A stretch of 64,000 bases of DNA from Charina bottae (lineage: Eukaryota; Chordata; Lepidosauria; Squamata; Charinaidae): contig JALMGJ010000002.1 of the NCBI GenBank assembly GCA_023362775.1, positions 69,045,414 through 69,109,413 of the forward strand. The letters run 5' to 3'. Made by a program: the position numbers and the translations under genes. Positions 22,250 through 34,659 of the stretch are shown here, one piece after another. Position 1 is the first letter of the stretch. Each line of letters begins with the position of its first letter. The notes under the pieces are model-generated. The model saw only the letters and a program-made list of their open reading frames with translations. It was not told the DNA's origin and did not search any database.

Positions 22250-25200
22250 TTAATCTTCAAATCCCCATATAAGCTTTGCTCCTCCCGCATCTTGTAAGTA
22301 GTCAGTTAATAGTTTCCACTCTTTAAGGAAATAATAATTTGAATTTTCTTTTAATAAACATGTCAATTTATCATTCTCTGCCATATCCATCAATTTTAAC
22401 ATCCAATCTTGTATCGTGGGCAAAATCTGATTTTTCCAATTTTGTGTATATATAAGTCTTGCTGCTGTAATCATATATTGCATAATTCTTGTAAATTGCT
22501 TCCCAAATTGTCCTTCTATTATTCCCAACAAAAATAATTCCGATTTAAATGGGACTCAAATTTGTAATATATTTTGCATCAATGAATGTATTTGAGTCCA
22601 AAATTTCTTTGCAATCTCACATGTCCACCACATATGGTAAAAAGACCCCTCTTTTTTTTTACATTTCCAACATAAGTAGGAGACATTCCCATACATTTTA
22701 GAAAGTTTTTGTGGGGTCATATACCATCTGAACATCATCTTATAAAAAAATTATTTTAAATTATAGCACAAAGTAAATTTTAGTCCTTTAGTCCACATGT
22801 CTTCCCATTGTTGCATTTGAATATTATAACCAATATTTTTTGCCCATTTAATCATACAATCTTTAACTTGTTCCTCTACCATTTCACCTTTTAACAATAG
22901 TTTATACATTTTAGCAATTAGGTGATCATCAGCTTCACATAATTGTATCTCGAATTCTGATTTGGTTTGTTCAAATTCAAAGTCTTTCTTATCTGATTTA
23001 AATTTCTCTACAAGCTGCATGTATGAAAGCCATTGGAAAGTATATCCCTCTGATGCCAATTCTTCTATTGATTTAATTGTATATTGTCCTTGTTCTTTCT
23101 TTAAAAATTCTTTATAGGTCAACCATTTGTCTTTAATTCTTACTTCTGTTCTATAAAATGCTTCTTGCGTTTAAATCCATAAAGGTCTTTTATAACATAA
23201 AGTTAGTTTATATTTATCCCAAATTCTTAACAAAGATCTTCTAATATAGTGATTTTTAAAGTCCACATTAACTTTTACTTTATCATACCACAAATATCCA
23301 TGCCATCCATATCTTAATTCATGCCCCTCCAAATTCAATAGTTTTTCATTTTTCAAGACTATCCATTCTTTAATCCATACCAAGCAACAAGCAGCATAAT
23401 GTAATTTCAAATCTGGCAGACCTAGCCCGCCTCTTTCTTTTGAATCTTGCAAAACTTTATATTTTACTCTTGGTTTTTTTCCTTGCCAAATGAACTTAGA
23501 AATATCTCGCTGCCATTGTTTAAAAGGTTCTTCTGATGCCAATATAGGTATTGTTTGGAAAAGATATAAAATTCTTGGCAAAACATTCATTTTAATTGCT
23601 GAAATTCTACCTAATAGTGATAATTGCAATTTTTCCCAATGGTCCAAATCTTTTTTAATATCCATCCAAAGTGGAATATAGTTATTCTTAAACAACTTAA
23701 CATTTTTAGCTGTTAAATATACTCCCAAATATTTTACTTTTTCTTCCATTGAATATCCTGTTATTTCTTTCAATTTCTCTTGTTGCTGATGGTCTATATT
23801 TTTAGTCAATACTTTTGTTTTCTGTAAATTCACTTTGAACCCTGCTAACGACCCAAAGTATTTTAATTTCTGTATTAGAATTTCAATTCCATCTAGTGGA
23901 TTCTCCAAAGTAATGACTAGGTCATCTGCAAAGGCTCTTAGTTTATAAACTTCTTTTTTAACTTTAATACCATGGATACCATCATCTTGTCTAATATCTC
24001 TAAGTAAAACCTCTAATACCAGTATAAACAAAAGTGGAGATAATGGACAACCTTGTCTAGTACCTTTTTGAATTTCACATGGCTTACTAAATTCTCCATT
24101 TACAATTATTTTGGCAAATTGTGGAGTATATATTGATTTAATCCATTTTATGAAGTTTCCTCCAAAATTCATGTTTTCCAATACTTTGAACATAAAAGGC
24201 CAATTTAGGTTATCAAAGGCTTTTTCAGCATCAATAAATATCAAGGCAGCTTGTTTTTCATAATGTTGTTCCAAATATTCAATTACATCTAATATATTTC
24301 GGACATTGTCTCGGATTTGTCTCTTGGGCAAAAATCCAGCTTGGTCTTGATGAATATAATTCTTGAGAATATTTTTCATTCTTTCTGCTAATATCATTGT
24401 AAAAATCTTACAGTCATTATGCAATAAAGATATTGGTCTGTAATTCTTAGTTAAAGTCAGATCTTGTTGTTCCTTGGGGATCAGTGTTATATGTGCTTCT
24501 TTCCAAGTTTCTGGCATAGTTCCTGTTTCCAAAATAGAATTCATGGTCTTCTGCAAAGGTAAGCATAAATCATCCTCAAAGCATTTATAGTAGGCTGCTG
24601 ACAATCCATCCGGTCCAGGAGCTTTTCCACTGCTAATTTTCTTAAAAGCCTTTACCATTTCTTCTGTTGTTATAGAATTATTTAGTGTCAATCTTTGTTG
24701 GTCGTTAAGAACAGTTAAGTTTTGTTTACTCAAGTATTCTTCAATATCATTTAAGTTGACATCTTGTTTTGTATATAATTTAGAATAGTAATCATGGAAG
24801 GCTTTTTGAATGTCCATATTGTTCACCAAAGTTTTTCCTTCATGTTGAATATTGGCAATCAAATTCTTTTGTCTTTGTTTTCTCAATTTATAGGCTAGCC
24901 ATCTACCTGGTTTATTTGCATGTTCAAAATATTTTTGTTTTGTAAATTTCATTTGAGTCTCTATCTCTTGAGTTAATATCATTGATATTTGCTTTTGTAA
25001 GAATTTAATTTGAGTGAACAGAGTATCATCCATTGGTTTATCTCTTAAAGCTGTCTCTTTACTCTTAATTTCATCTAAAATCAATTGAATTCTCTTTTGT
25101 TTCTTCCTCCTCATTTGAGCATTATATTGAATAAAGTAACCCCTCATATATGCTTTACTGGCATCCCATACGGTTTGAATGTTAGTACCTTTGTTTAAAT

Positions 25201-26017
25201 TAAGTTGAAAATATTATCTTAACTTTTTTTTACATACATCAACTACATCATTATTCTGAAGTAATGACTCATTCAATCTCCATCTAAATACATGCCATTT
25301 TCCTTTAACAGTCAACATTACAGGATTATGATCTGAGAGAGTCTTAGGTAATATTTCAACTTTAATAATATCCATCATCAAGTTTTTAGATATCAAAATC
25401 ATGTCTATTCTAGAGTGTGATTTAAATCTCTCTGAATAATATGTAAATTCTCTGGAAGTCCCATTCATGCATCTCCAAATGTCTTGTAAATCCAACATCT
25501 CTTTCAGGTCAAAAAATGTTTGCAGCAATTTTCCCTGTGTTTGTTTCACTTCTTTTTGTGACTGTCTGTCCAGCCTAGGGTAAATTACCCCATTCCAATC
25601 CCCCATAAAACACCAATTGTCATAAGTTAAGTCCAAAAGTTTATCCATCAAATTTTTGTAAAATATTCCTTTATCCATATTTGGTGCATAAAGTCCAACT
25701 ATCAATGTTTTAATTCCTTGTATGTTAATTTTGACTACAACATATCGACCCTCTTCATCAGCTAATATCAGTTTTGGATTTAGCTTTGGTTGTACATATA
25801 AAACTACTCCCTTAGTTTTTTTATATCCAGCCAAAATAAATTCTTCTCCAAGCTGTTTTTGAATCAAATATTTAGTGTCTTTTTTACAAATATGAGTGTC
25901 TTGTAGGCAACTTATGTCCAATTTCAGTTTTTTCAAAAAATGAAATATCTTTCATCTCTTCTGTGGGGAGTTATCCCCATTAATGTTCCGTGTCAAGTAT
26001 TTATGTTCCATAGACAT
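22250..26017 (-). pseudogene. L1 ORF2 (endonuclease and reverse transcriptase), five nonsense codons
   Basis: The ATG at 26017 starts one continuous frame of 1,256 codons to the terminal stop at 22250-22252, with no frameshift but five in-frame stops (25952-25954, 25214-25216, 23171-23173, 22751-22753, 22556-22558). The apurinic-type endonuclease (about 26000-25250) shows LDISCLQDTH, NWCFMGDWNGV and LSDHNPVML. The reverse transcriptase (about 24700-23700) shows SSGKAPGPDGL, NYRPISLL, GTRQGCPLSPLLF and the catalytic FADD box. The cysteine-rich C-terminus shows CWKCKKKEGSFYHMWWTC. Without these stops the length is typical of vertebrate L1 ORF2. Confidence 0.93.
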
Positions 26018-26025
26018 TTTATTCT

Positions 26026-27013
26026 TTAAAATCCCTTTGTCAAGTCCACACCTGTAACTCCCTTCTCAGATAAGTCTTCAGCCTTCTCTTTATTTTTCAA
26101 TGTTTCTCCTCCTTCTGCCAATTCTCCATCTGGTAAACCCATTTCTTTCTTATATTTCTCTAAAAAAGCTTTTACTTTTAAAATGGAAGTTATTCTGAAT
26201 CTCTGCCCTTTGAACGTAAACAATACGCCTTCCAATTTTCCCATCTAAATGAGATACCATGTTGTTTTAGTTTATCTATGAGGAAAAAATAGTCTTTTCT
26301 TTTCCTTAATCTTCTCAAGGGAATTTCTTTTAATACATTTCCTTCCCTTCTATATTTAATCTAGTATTATAATGTTTCCTCAGAATTTGTTCTTTTGTCA
26401 CTTTTCTTACAAAATATATCAATATGTCTCTAGGAACTTTTCTTTCTTTAGCATAACATGAGTTTACTCTAAATATCTTATCTATCTCCAAATCTAAATC
26501 TTGTTCTCTTGTCTCCAAGAATTTAGCCAATTCAAAAATCATCCTTTCTCTCACATCTTCATCTACTTGTTCTGGAACTGCTCTAAGCCTCAAAATATAC
26601 TCTTTCTCTCTCATTTCTGCTAAGGCTGTGATATCTAAATTATGTTCAATTTCTTTAATGGCATATTCTGATTTAACTTCTAATTTTTGCATCTGGCCTT
26701 GCGTATCTTTAAGTTCTCCTGACAGAGAATTCACCACTTCCTTAACTGTTTGAATTTCTTTTTTGAAATCTTGCTTAATCTCTTGGGTTATTTCTTTCTT
26801 CATATGATCCATCTTTTTGTCTAGTGATGTAATTTGATCTTCCATCTGCTTTGCGGAGTCATCCATCTTCTTATTTAGTGCTGCAACAGCTTCAAGTATC
26901 TTTTTCATTTCTGGTAATAATGTTTCTGAGGCAGATGTGGCAGAATCAATAGGTAGTCCTCCAGTCTCCTTCTTCTTCTCTTTCTCCCTCTATCTCGTTC
27001 CCAAAGACGCCAT
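26026..27013 (-). pseudogene. L1 ORF1 (RNA-binding chaperone), disrupted
   Basis: The likely start is the ATG at 27013 (MASLGTR), followed at once by an in-frame TAG. After that the frame is open through a lysine/glutamate-rich coiled coil (about 26908-26640, for example LDKKMDHMKKEITQEIKQDF) and an RRM-like and C-terminal domain (REKEYILRLRAVPEQVDEDV, PRDILIYFVRKVTKEQIL). A single frameshift near 26330-26345 separates the last part (open at 26026-26244, LEGVLFTFKGQRFRITSIL). L1 ORF1p normally trimerises and binds L1 RNA; this copy could not make the full protein. Confidence 0.85.
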
Positions 27014-27849
27014 AGCCCTGCAAAAAAGAAGAAAAAAGGGAGAAAAAGGGAAGAAAACACAGTACAACAATAATTGTTTAAAAAAGTGAAAAAAATAAAA
27101 AACAATAAAAGGAAAAAGAAAAAGGAAAAAGAGCAAATATCCAAAGAGTTGTAAAAAAATAATGATGCTCCTTTAAAAATTTGTTCCTCTTAGTTCATTT
27201 GTAATCCTTAATATATATAAATCCACGGTATTTCAAACACCCAAGATAAAAAGCCAGTAGGGACTTTTTGTTCTCCTGAAGTCAAAATCAAAGATAAGAA
27301 TAGTAAATATTCCCAGGGTTTCACCTTCCCACTTGTAATTCTTCAATCCAACCACAAGTCACAAAGGGAAGATGTTACCAGAAACATATAAAAAAACCTC
27401 TACATTCCAAATAATAATCCAAATTGAACGTTGAACAGCTTAGCTTCTTCCAAAAAAGCAAATCCAAACAGAATTCAAAGTTTAAAGAAAAAAGAGAAAC
27501 TTATATATATATAAAAAGTAATAAGGTTTTCTTCTTTCAGGCAGCAGTCCCAACATAAAAGTCATAAAAAACAAAGTATTAATCACTCCATTTATGTCCA
27601 GACTCTAGTATAATAATTCCACAAAACAAAAAGAAAGATATCAACAATTGTCCATAGGCAGGAAACTCAGACCAAACTGCAGGTAATAACGAAAGTCACT
27701 TTCATTTTTAGCAAAGTCAATTAACCTTCTTTTCCCACCATTTAATCATCCTTTAACAAGAAGGGAGTAACACACCAGCAAATATAAATCAAGTCCAGAG
27801 ACAAATCTTAGCACTTAATAGGAAGATTAATGTTTAAAAGTAAAAAAAA

Positions 27850-28128
27850 AATGTGTCTAAAAGGTTGATCGGGCAGCTACTTATCTTTTCCAGATTCACA
27901 GCTGCTGTAGAGCTTCGTTCCTCTTCCAGTCGCCTTTCGTCGTTTCAATCTCCCATCCCCGCAGTGGAAATACGGGGGTCGGGAGAGAGCAGCTACTTCA
28001 GCGACCCTTGTGGTTTATCTTCTGATCACCCTCTCTTCGAGGGTGATTTTTCAGCTATTTTTCTTCTTCCAAATCGCCGCAGAGCCTTGGTTCTTCGCTG
28101 CACTCCGATCAACGCCCGGAAGTGAAAG
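27850..28128 (-). promoter_or_regulatory. putative L1 internal promoter region (5' UTR start)
   Basis: The first 280 bp of the L1 on the minus strand are much richer in C, G and CpG than the rest of the 5' UTR, which is where L1 5' UTRs carry their internal RNA polymerase II promoter. No specific factor site is claimed. Confidence 0.4.
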
Positions 28129-28618
28129 TCAAGTCATTTTCAACTCCTAACGACCATATAGGTAGATTTTCTCCATGATGATCTAACCCTAACCTGGTCT
28201 TTCAAGTCTCCCAATGGTGCACTCATCACCACTGTAACTGTGTCCACTTTGCTGCTGGTCATCCTCTTCTTCTCTTTCCTTCTACCTTTTCCAGATTTAG
28301 AGCCTTCTCCAGAGAGCTGGGTCTTTGCATAATGTGTCCGAAGTAGGATAATTTGAGCTTTGTCTTTTGTGTCTCAAATATGAGAACTCTCTGTTGATTT
28401 GTTTGATGATCCATCAGTTTGTTTTCTTGGCAGTCCACAGTATTCTCAGGAGTCTTCTCCAACCCCAAAGTTCAAAGGTGTCAATACTCTTCCTATACTG
28501 CTTCTTTAAAGTCCAACTTTCACTTCCATAGAGTGTCACAGGGAATACTATGACTTGCATGATCCTGATCTTTGTAGGTATAGACACATCTTGACATTTA
28601 AATATTTTCCATTGGATT

Positions 28619-29700
28619 AGAAGCTTCCAAAAATGGATGGAGCCCTCCCATTCATAGAAAGATGGCCCTGAATCCAAGCCAGGAACTTTCCCCAAAATGA
28701 AAACACGCTTCTTCAGAAAACATAGAAGTTGCTGATATAATCACACTGACTATAGAAATCTTCTCCATCCCCACCCTCTGCCTCTCTTTCTCTTATGCAT
28801 ATATGATGCAGGGGCATTTATTTTGTCCGTAGCACTAGGATATTTCCATCTTTCATTGACCAAATTGCTGCCTTTTCTACCTTTTTTTAGTGCAGTACTG
28901 TTTATGCAAAAAGGAGAAGAGAAGAGGAGCCATCCTACCATGAAAGCCTGAAGGATTATTTCCTTGAATTTCTGTCTGGGTGCATAAAGGAGAAGGAATG
29001 TCGTACCACTGACAGTGGCGATAGAGTGTTAATGGCCACATAAACTGGAAAAGGCCTGTCAAAACAGCACATGTAAAAAAAACCCCAAAAAACAAAAGCA
29101 ACCACCCAGGTTGCCCTTTAAATGTACTGTGACATGGAGTGGAAGACTTAAAAGCATATTTCTGGGCAATTAATTCAAAGAATAATTCTAGTAGCTAAGG
29201 TTGTCATTTGTGAGTATAAGGGAGGTTCATGGCTAGTGCAATCAGCAAAGGGAAAGGGAAAGTGCTTGGAGGTCAGAAGTGGATGTTAAAATATTTTGAC
29301 AACTCACATCCAAAAGGCTGGCTTAATGAAATGCTTTAGCCAGCATCTTTTACAAGGACTGAAATGGAATCTGTTCATTTCTCTCCAGTATGCTATTCAG
29401 TAGCTATTAGCTAAGATGCTTGATTGGTCATTAATTACCATTGTCCACCTGTTGAATGAAGCTATTTATCAAGCTCTATAGCCAGTGATCTACATTCTAT
29501 ATCATGGTAAACCAGTGTTAGGAATTGCTTTAAAACAATTCTACAATGGGCAGCAAAATAAAGGAATGAGCCTCTGCTCAGCTCCCTTTTCCACTCAGTG
29601 GTGACAAGGTATCTCCAGGAGAATATGACTGCCAAATCTCTAATTGTATTGTAGGTAGGCTGGCAACTTCCTGTGGAACAATCAAAAAGTTCTAGCAAAA
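28619..29700. other. unrecognised sequence
   Basis: No gene or repeat family recognised. Confidence 0.35.
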
Positions 29701-29832
29701 AAAGGAAGGAAGGAAGGAAGGAAGGAAGGAAGGAAGGAAGGGAAGGGAAGGGAAGGGAAGGGAAGGGAAGGGAAGGGAAGGGAAGGGAAGGGAAGGGAAG
29801 GGAAGGGAAGGGAAGGGAAGGGAAGGGAAGGA
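29701..29832. repeat. compound (GGAA)n-(GGGAA)n microsatellite
   Basis: About nine GGAA units followed by about 18 GGGAA units, nearly perfect. Confidence 0.97.
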
Positions 29833-30149
29833 CTTTGTTTAATCAGACAGAAGGTATGCCAGATCCAAAATGGAAATAATATGAAGAGGTGAGTATGGAT
29901 ACACAAAGCTTTCTGAAATGCTGAAAAGAAACAGGGATATGAATAGGAAATGGAAGGAGGGGCATATAATACAAGAAGAATAAAGGTAGTCAGGACCATA
30001 TAGGGATTCTGTCAAAAAGGCTAAAGTCAGAATGAGATGATGCTTCCAAGAAATACCCCCCAAAAAAACAAAAAATGGATTTTTGAGGTATGTCAGAAAC
30101 AAAAGGGAAGGCAATGAGTCTGTAAGCCTATTGTGAAGAGAAAGGAATG
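29833..30149. other. unrecognised purine-rich sequence
   Basis: The 5' edge of the following CR1 is unclear and may lie in this segment. Confidence 0.35.
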
Positions 30150-31785
30150 AATTAGTAACAGGTGATGAGAAGGCAGAATGTTTTAACTCATGTTTTACAT
30201 CTGTTTTAGAAAGGAAACAAAGTCCTAGTTGCCCTTTTTTGTTCTGCTAGAAGAAAGAGGAAGCTGCAGTTGAAAATAGATAAGGAGAAGGTAAAAGAAC
30301 ACCTGGGTAATTTAAATGAATTCAAGTCTTCAGGATGAGATGAATTACATCCTTAAGGTACTGGAGGCAATCACAGAACTTCTACCTGTAAATCTTGGAG
30401 AAGTCCTGGAGAACTAGAGAGGTCCCAGAAAGCTGGAGGAAAGCAAATGTTGTCCCTGCCTTCAAAAAAACAAAAACAAAAGCCAGACAAAAGAGGATTG
30501 GGGAAATTATAGATCTGTCAGCTTGAAGTCTATATTGGGCAAGTCCTCAAATAGCAATTTGTGATAGGAATGCAACAGTGAGTAAGAGCTGTCATGGGTT
30601 TGTCACAAAGAAGACATGCCAGAATCTTCCTATTTATTTTTTTGACAGAATTACTAGCTTAATGCCATGGATATTAGTGTACCTTGACTCTGCAAAGCAT
30701 TTGACAACATCTCTAATGATATCCTTATTAATAACATGATATCCTAACACGTTAAACAGGCTACACAACTGTAGATGGATTCATAACTGGCTGAATAACT
30801 GCATATGGTTCCATGTCACATTAGAGACCAGTATTAAGTGGAGTGCCACAGGTCTCTGTCCTGGCCCTGTGCTGTTCAACATTTTTATTAATGACCTGGA
30901 TGAAGGGGTTGGGTTGAGGGGCTGTTTATCAAACCTGAGAGATAACACAAAACTAGAAGGGGTTGTAAGTTCTTTAGAAGAGAAAGAGAAGATACAGGAA
31001 GATGTAGGCAGACTTTAACATTGGGCACAAAACAAACATGATGAAACATGGGAACAAATGTAGTGTCCTGAATCTGGGGAGAAAAAATGAAAGGCACAAG
31101 TATAGGATGGGGGAAATGTGGCTTGGCAGTTGTATCATATGAAAAGGATCTGTGAGTACTACTAGCTCAAAAGCTGAACGTCAGCCAACAGTAGTGAAGC
31201 AGCTCCTAAGAAGGGAAATGCTATTTTGGGATGTATTAAGAGGAGCATAGAGTCTGGATGATGGGACTTAATTGTCCCATTCCACTCTGCCTTGCTCAGG
31301 CCTCACTTGGAATATTGGGCACAGTCTAAAAGGATAGTCTAAAAAGTTGAGGCACTGGAGTGAGTACAGTTGGGGGCTACCCAGATAATGAGGAGACTGG
31401 AAACCATATCTTATGAGGATCAGTTGAAGGAATTGGGAATGTTTAGCCCATTGAAAAGAAGACTTCAGGGAGGTATAATAGCAGTCTTCATATATCTAAA
31501 AGATTGTCATATAGAGGAGGGGGTGTACTTATTTTCTGTTGCTCCAAGGGGAGGATGAGAATAAATGTGTTGAAACTAAAGGAAAATAGGAGGCATTTCC
31601 TGATGGTAAGAGTTATCAACCAAGACAGCAGGTTGCCTCATGAAGTGGTAAGTTCCCCTTTGCTGGACTTTTCAGCAAAAGACTAACAGCCATCCAAATG
31701 AAATGTTTCAGCAGATCCTGCAAAAAGCAGTGGTTGGACTAGACATCTGAAGTCCATTCCAACTCTATGATTTTTCTCTATAGGT
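30150..31785 (+). mobile_element. CR1 LINE, strongly decayed
   Basis: Pieces of the CR1 reverse transcriptase can be read through many frameshifts: a YLDSAKHFDNISNDI-like palm motif (about 30680-30720), then CCTGTGCTGTTCAACATTTT encoding PVLFNIFINDLDEG (about 30865-30905). The thumb and C-terminal region includes RRLETISYEDQLKELGMFSP and LKRRLQGGIIAVFIYLK (31385-31500). The 3' end has the CR1-specific close GTTGGACTAGACATCTGAAG, CCATTCCAACTCTATGATTT. Its level of decay marks it as one of the oldest elements here. Confidence 0.85.
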
Positions 31786-31789
31786 TTTT

Positions 31790-32479
31790 CTTCTCTTTTG
31801 TCAGGAATTTCAGGACTGCTATATACCAGGATTACAGGATTACAATCAACTCCTAAGTGTTGATTATAAATTCAGTACATGGTATACCAAAATGCACATG
31901 AAACAAACATGATCTAGAGTGCAGCGGGGCATTGACTGCAAATAAGAACCCTTGGTAAAAGCTTGGAACAATTCATATTTTACTTTTAACTGGTTCTGAA
32001 CTGACTGTATTATTTGCCCAGATCCCTAGCAGATAAAAACTTCTGAAATATGTTGATAAATAGGATCAAATGTTTTTAATTTCTTGGTTGGAGACTTTTG
32101 AGTGGTGGGTTGGTGAAACCACAAAGTACTACTTAGACAATTTCTCTTCATCTGAGAGATAGTTGGATTCCTCAAATGGGAAAAGTGATTCATATCTGCA
32201 GTGGTACTCACCTGCTCTCACTTCTTTCATCAGAATGACAAAAACAACATCTCAGCATCATGCTGCAATGTCACAACACATGTAGAAAAGCAGTAGGACC
32301 TTCATTGCAATGCAGTGGTCCTGCTTTTGTCACTCTGATCCCCCTTGTCCATGGATGCTGCTGCACATATGTGTCTGAATAGCAAGAGGAGGGGACTTGA
32401 ATGGAACCTCTGCTCAGGATGGACAGGGGTAAGGAACATACAACAGATGTTGCATGAACTATATTTTTATTGATTACTG
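31790..32479. other. unrecognised sequence with a hairpin at 32286-32328
   Basis: Arms AAAAGCAGTAGGACC and GGTCCTGCTTTT can pair around a 16-nt loop with a 3-nt bulge. No gene is seen; the hairpin could be a decayed palindromic MITE. Confidence 0.35.
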
Positions 32480-32570
32480 ATATTTATGACTTTTATTGAA
32501 TTTTAAAGTGTTTTATTGTGAACTGCCCAGGGTCCCTCCTTGTGAGGGAGATGAGCAGTAATATAAATAT
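32480..32570 (+). mobile_element. L2 3'-terminal fragment
   Basis: It holds only the L2 terminal hairpin (AACTGCCCAGGGTCCCTCCT ... GAGGGAGATGAGCAGT) and the start of the A-rich tail, which grows into the pentanucleotide array that follows. Confidence 0.75.
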
Positions 32571-32823
32571 GATAAATAAAATAAAATAAAATAAAATAAA
32601 ATAATAAAATAAAATAAAATAAAATAAAATAAAATAAAATAAAATAAAATAATAAAATAATAAAATAAAATAAAATAAAATAAAATAAAATAAAATAATA
32701 AAATAAAATTAAAATAATAAAATAAAATAAAATAAAATAAAATAAAATAAAATAAAATAAATAAAATAAAATAAAATAAAATAATAAAATAAAATAAAAT
32801 AAAATAAAATAAAATAAAATAAA
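32571..32823. repeat. (TAAAA)n microsatellite grown from an L2 tail
   Basis: About 250 bp of AAAAT units with occasional TAATAAAA interruptions, starting exactly where the L2 tail would be. Confidence 0.95.
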
Positions 32824-34140
32824 CTACAGCTCCCAACAGTACTTGTTAACATGGTCAGTTTTGAGGGATGCTGTTAATTATACTTCAACAACTTGTGGAA
32901 GGCAACAGGAACCCCACCCGTACTATAAAAGAGGGAACAATTTTAAAAATCTAAATTGTGCACATGTTTCAGTAGGTATGTTTAATGAATGTTTATACTA
33001 AAACACAAATAGGCAGATGTACTATTAATTTACTGCAGTCACTACTGCATTCCTAACAGTGGTGTGTGGGTGACAAAGGGCCAATTTTCTTGAGTAGCAT
33101 CTAGTACAACCCACTACTTGCATAAAAGTAGCCAGTGCAAGTCATGCAATTGCTACATTTAATCCTAAAAAGGCATTTTGTGCAGACATTTTGGGCTTAA
33201 ATAGCTTGAGAAAGGAGGCTATGGCTGCATAATATACAATTATATAGCATGCCCTCTTATTTATTTCATTTCATTTTATTGCAAAAGGCCCAATGTGCAT
33301 AAAAACAATCTGTCTCTCTTTCATCAACTGTTCTTCAGGAAAGCAAGATAAATGAATGCATGGATATACATGTACAATTAAGCCTTTGCTTACACAATAT
33401 TAGAAACCTCCTGGAATGTGGAAAGAGAAAAATCAATACAGAATATTCCCAAATCAGCAGCAGTCAATCCCCTTTGCCCTGAGTAAATATAATCTCCTCC
33501 CACTCCCACCTCTGCTCCAGCCAAAGCACAGAAAAGATGGGACACAGATGTGGTTCTTTGATTGCCTTTGGAACAGCTGACTAAAGCCTGATGTCCTCTT
33601 ATGATAATAATGGAGCTAAGTGCAATGTCCCAGGGCTTTATGCCTGGCTGGCTGACCCAGAGTGCTGGGCTGCCTTTGTATCATGTTCTGCTGACTTTTT
33701 GCTCTTTACAGAGGTAGCCTTGAGTAGCTCCTGCCAGCTTGCTTTGGACATTGAGTTCTGAGCTGGCAGCCTCTGTGCAGTCAGAATGGTTCTTCCATTC
33801 TTCTTTCCATGGACTAACAAAATGGTCCGAGTTGCTCCAAACAGGGAGACTTTTCTAAGGGTTAGGGTTAGGGAATTGTAGGCTAAATAACAATCTTAGA
33901 ATCCATGATGCACTTGACTTCTGCGTCCACCTGAATTTGCCTCTTCTACAGAGAGATTATCTACATATATCAGTCACTGCTTGCCCTTCTTTGGAAAAAA
34001 AATAGACACCATCCTTCATGGTTGATACATTTTAGGTCCAGTTGGAGCTAGACACTACATTGGGCAGTAGCCACATAGGGAGATGCTGGAGGTACTGTAG
34101 ATGATCACTTTAGCAACCATGGCAAAGGCATCATTTCATA
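32824..34140. other. unrecognised sequence
   Basis: No gene recognised. A short TAAGGG-TTAGGG-TTAGGG run at 33856-33873 matches the telomeric unit but has under three copies. Confidence 0.35.
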
Positions 34141-34197
34141 CTGTGCAAGAGAAGACAATGGTAAACCACTCCTGTATTTTACCAAGAAAACCACATC
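34141..34197 (+). mobile_element. possible RTE-related fragment
   Basis: AGAAGACAATGGTAAACCAC and TTTTACCAAGAAAACCACAT recur at 39365-39412 and, inverted, at 38970-39008. Similar phrases occur in reptile RTE-associated repeats. Confidence 0.35.
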
Positions 34198-34548
34198 TAT
34201 TTATTTATTTAACAAATTTATAAAGCCACTCATCTACCAATGGAACTCTGGACAGCAAACAAAAAATAAAACATACTGCACAATCAAATTAATTAAAAGA
34301 TTGACTTCAAATCAAGTCAGGACCACTGTAAAAAAAACACCTTATCAACATGTCTGCCACACACATGCCAGGCTCCATTAACATCCCAGTGTCTGGGGGA
34401 AAAGCCAAGTATTCTGGCCTTCCAGAAGGCCAATAAGGTTGAAGCCATCTGACTCTCTGTGGGGAAGCTGTTCCATAAGGCAGGCACCAGGACAGAGAAG
34501 GCATATGTCCTGGCACCCTCTGGGTGCCACTGCTTCACCAAGGGTTCA
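34198..34548 (-). mobile_element. L2 3' fragment, antisense
   Basis: On the minus strand a degenerate L2 C-terminus (VPALWNSFPTESQMASTLLA) is followed by a 3' UTR and an AAATAAAT tail (plus strand 34198-34212, TTTATTTATTT). Confidence 0.7.
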
Positions 34549-34659
34549 TATATCTAAAAGTGCTTCACTGCTTCACCAACATTCTCTCTGTGCCCAAGTT
34601 GGTAGAGAATCAGACAACTTGGTAGTTTCTCTCCAATTCTCTCCAAGTTGGAGAGAATC

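Larger units (their letters stand above)
21989..28128 (-). mobile_element. full-length L1 LINE (6.1 kb)
   Basis: A perfect 20-bp target-site duplication, TCAAGTCATTTTCAACTCCT, occurs at 21969-21988 and 28129-28148, exactly bounding the element. In order on the minus strand are a GC-rich start (28128-27850), a 5' UTR to about 27014, ORF1 (27013-26026), ORF2 (26017-22250) and a 3' UTR of about 260 bp with a short A-rich end. The two ORFs are about 9 bp apart, as in vertebrate L1s. It has several disabling mutations and is not expected to move. Confidence 0.95.
21943..28606 (-). mobile_element. RTE/BovB-type LINE 3' fragment, split by an L1
   Basis: The RTE sequence consists of 21943-21988 and 28129-28606, minus strand, separated by the L1. 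A 12-bp duplication, TTCCATTGGATT, at 21931-21942 and 28607-28618 brackets both parts. The coding end includes PTKIRIMQVIVFPVTLYGSE, SWTLKKQYRKSIDTFELWGW, LSYFGHIMQRP and LEKALNLEKVEGKRRRG, the classic RTE/BovB C-terminus. The 3' end (GGCACATAATCAAT and an A-rich tail) lies left of the L1. It is 5'-truncated and non-functional. Confidence 0.85.

Noticed and set aside
23171..25147. Single-gene host reverse transcriptase (658 codons)
   Set aside because: It is the central part of L1 ORF2, within a full-length L1 bounded by a 20-bp duplication.
26905..27144. Separate 79-codon membrane-like frame upstream of L1 ORF1
   Set aside because: It is out of frame with ORF1 and overlaps its true start; low-complexity 5' UTR sequence explains it.
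32513..32836. Hydrophobic Phe/Tyr/Ile/Leu-rich frames here and at 58529-58863
   Set aside because: These are translations of (TAAAA)n on the opposite strand, not membrane proteins.
33856..33873. Interstitial telomere
   Set aside because: Fewer than three TTAGGG-type units, which chance easily allows.
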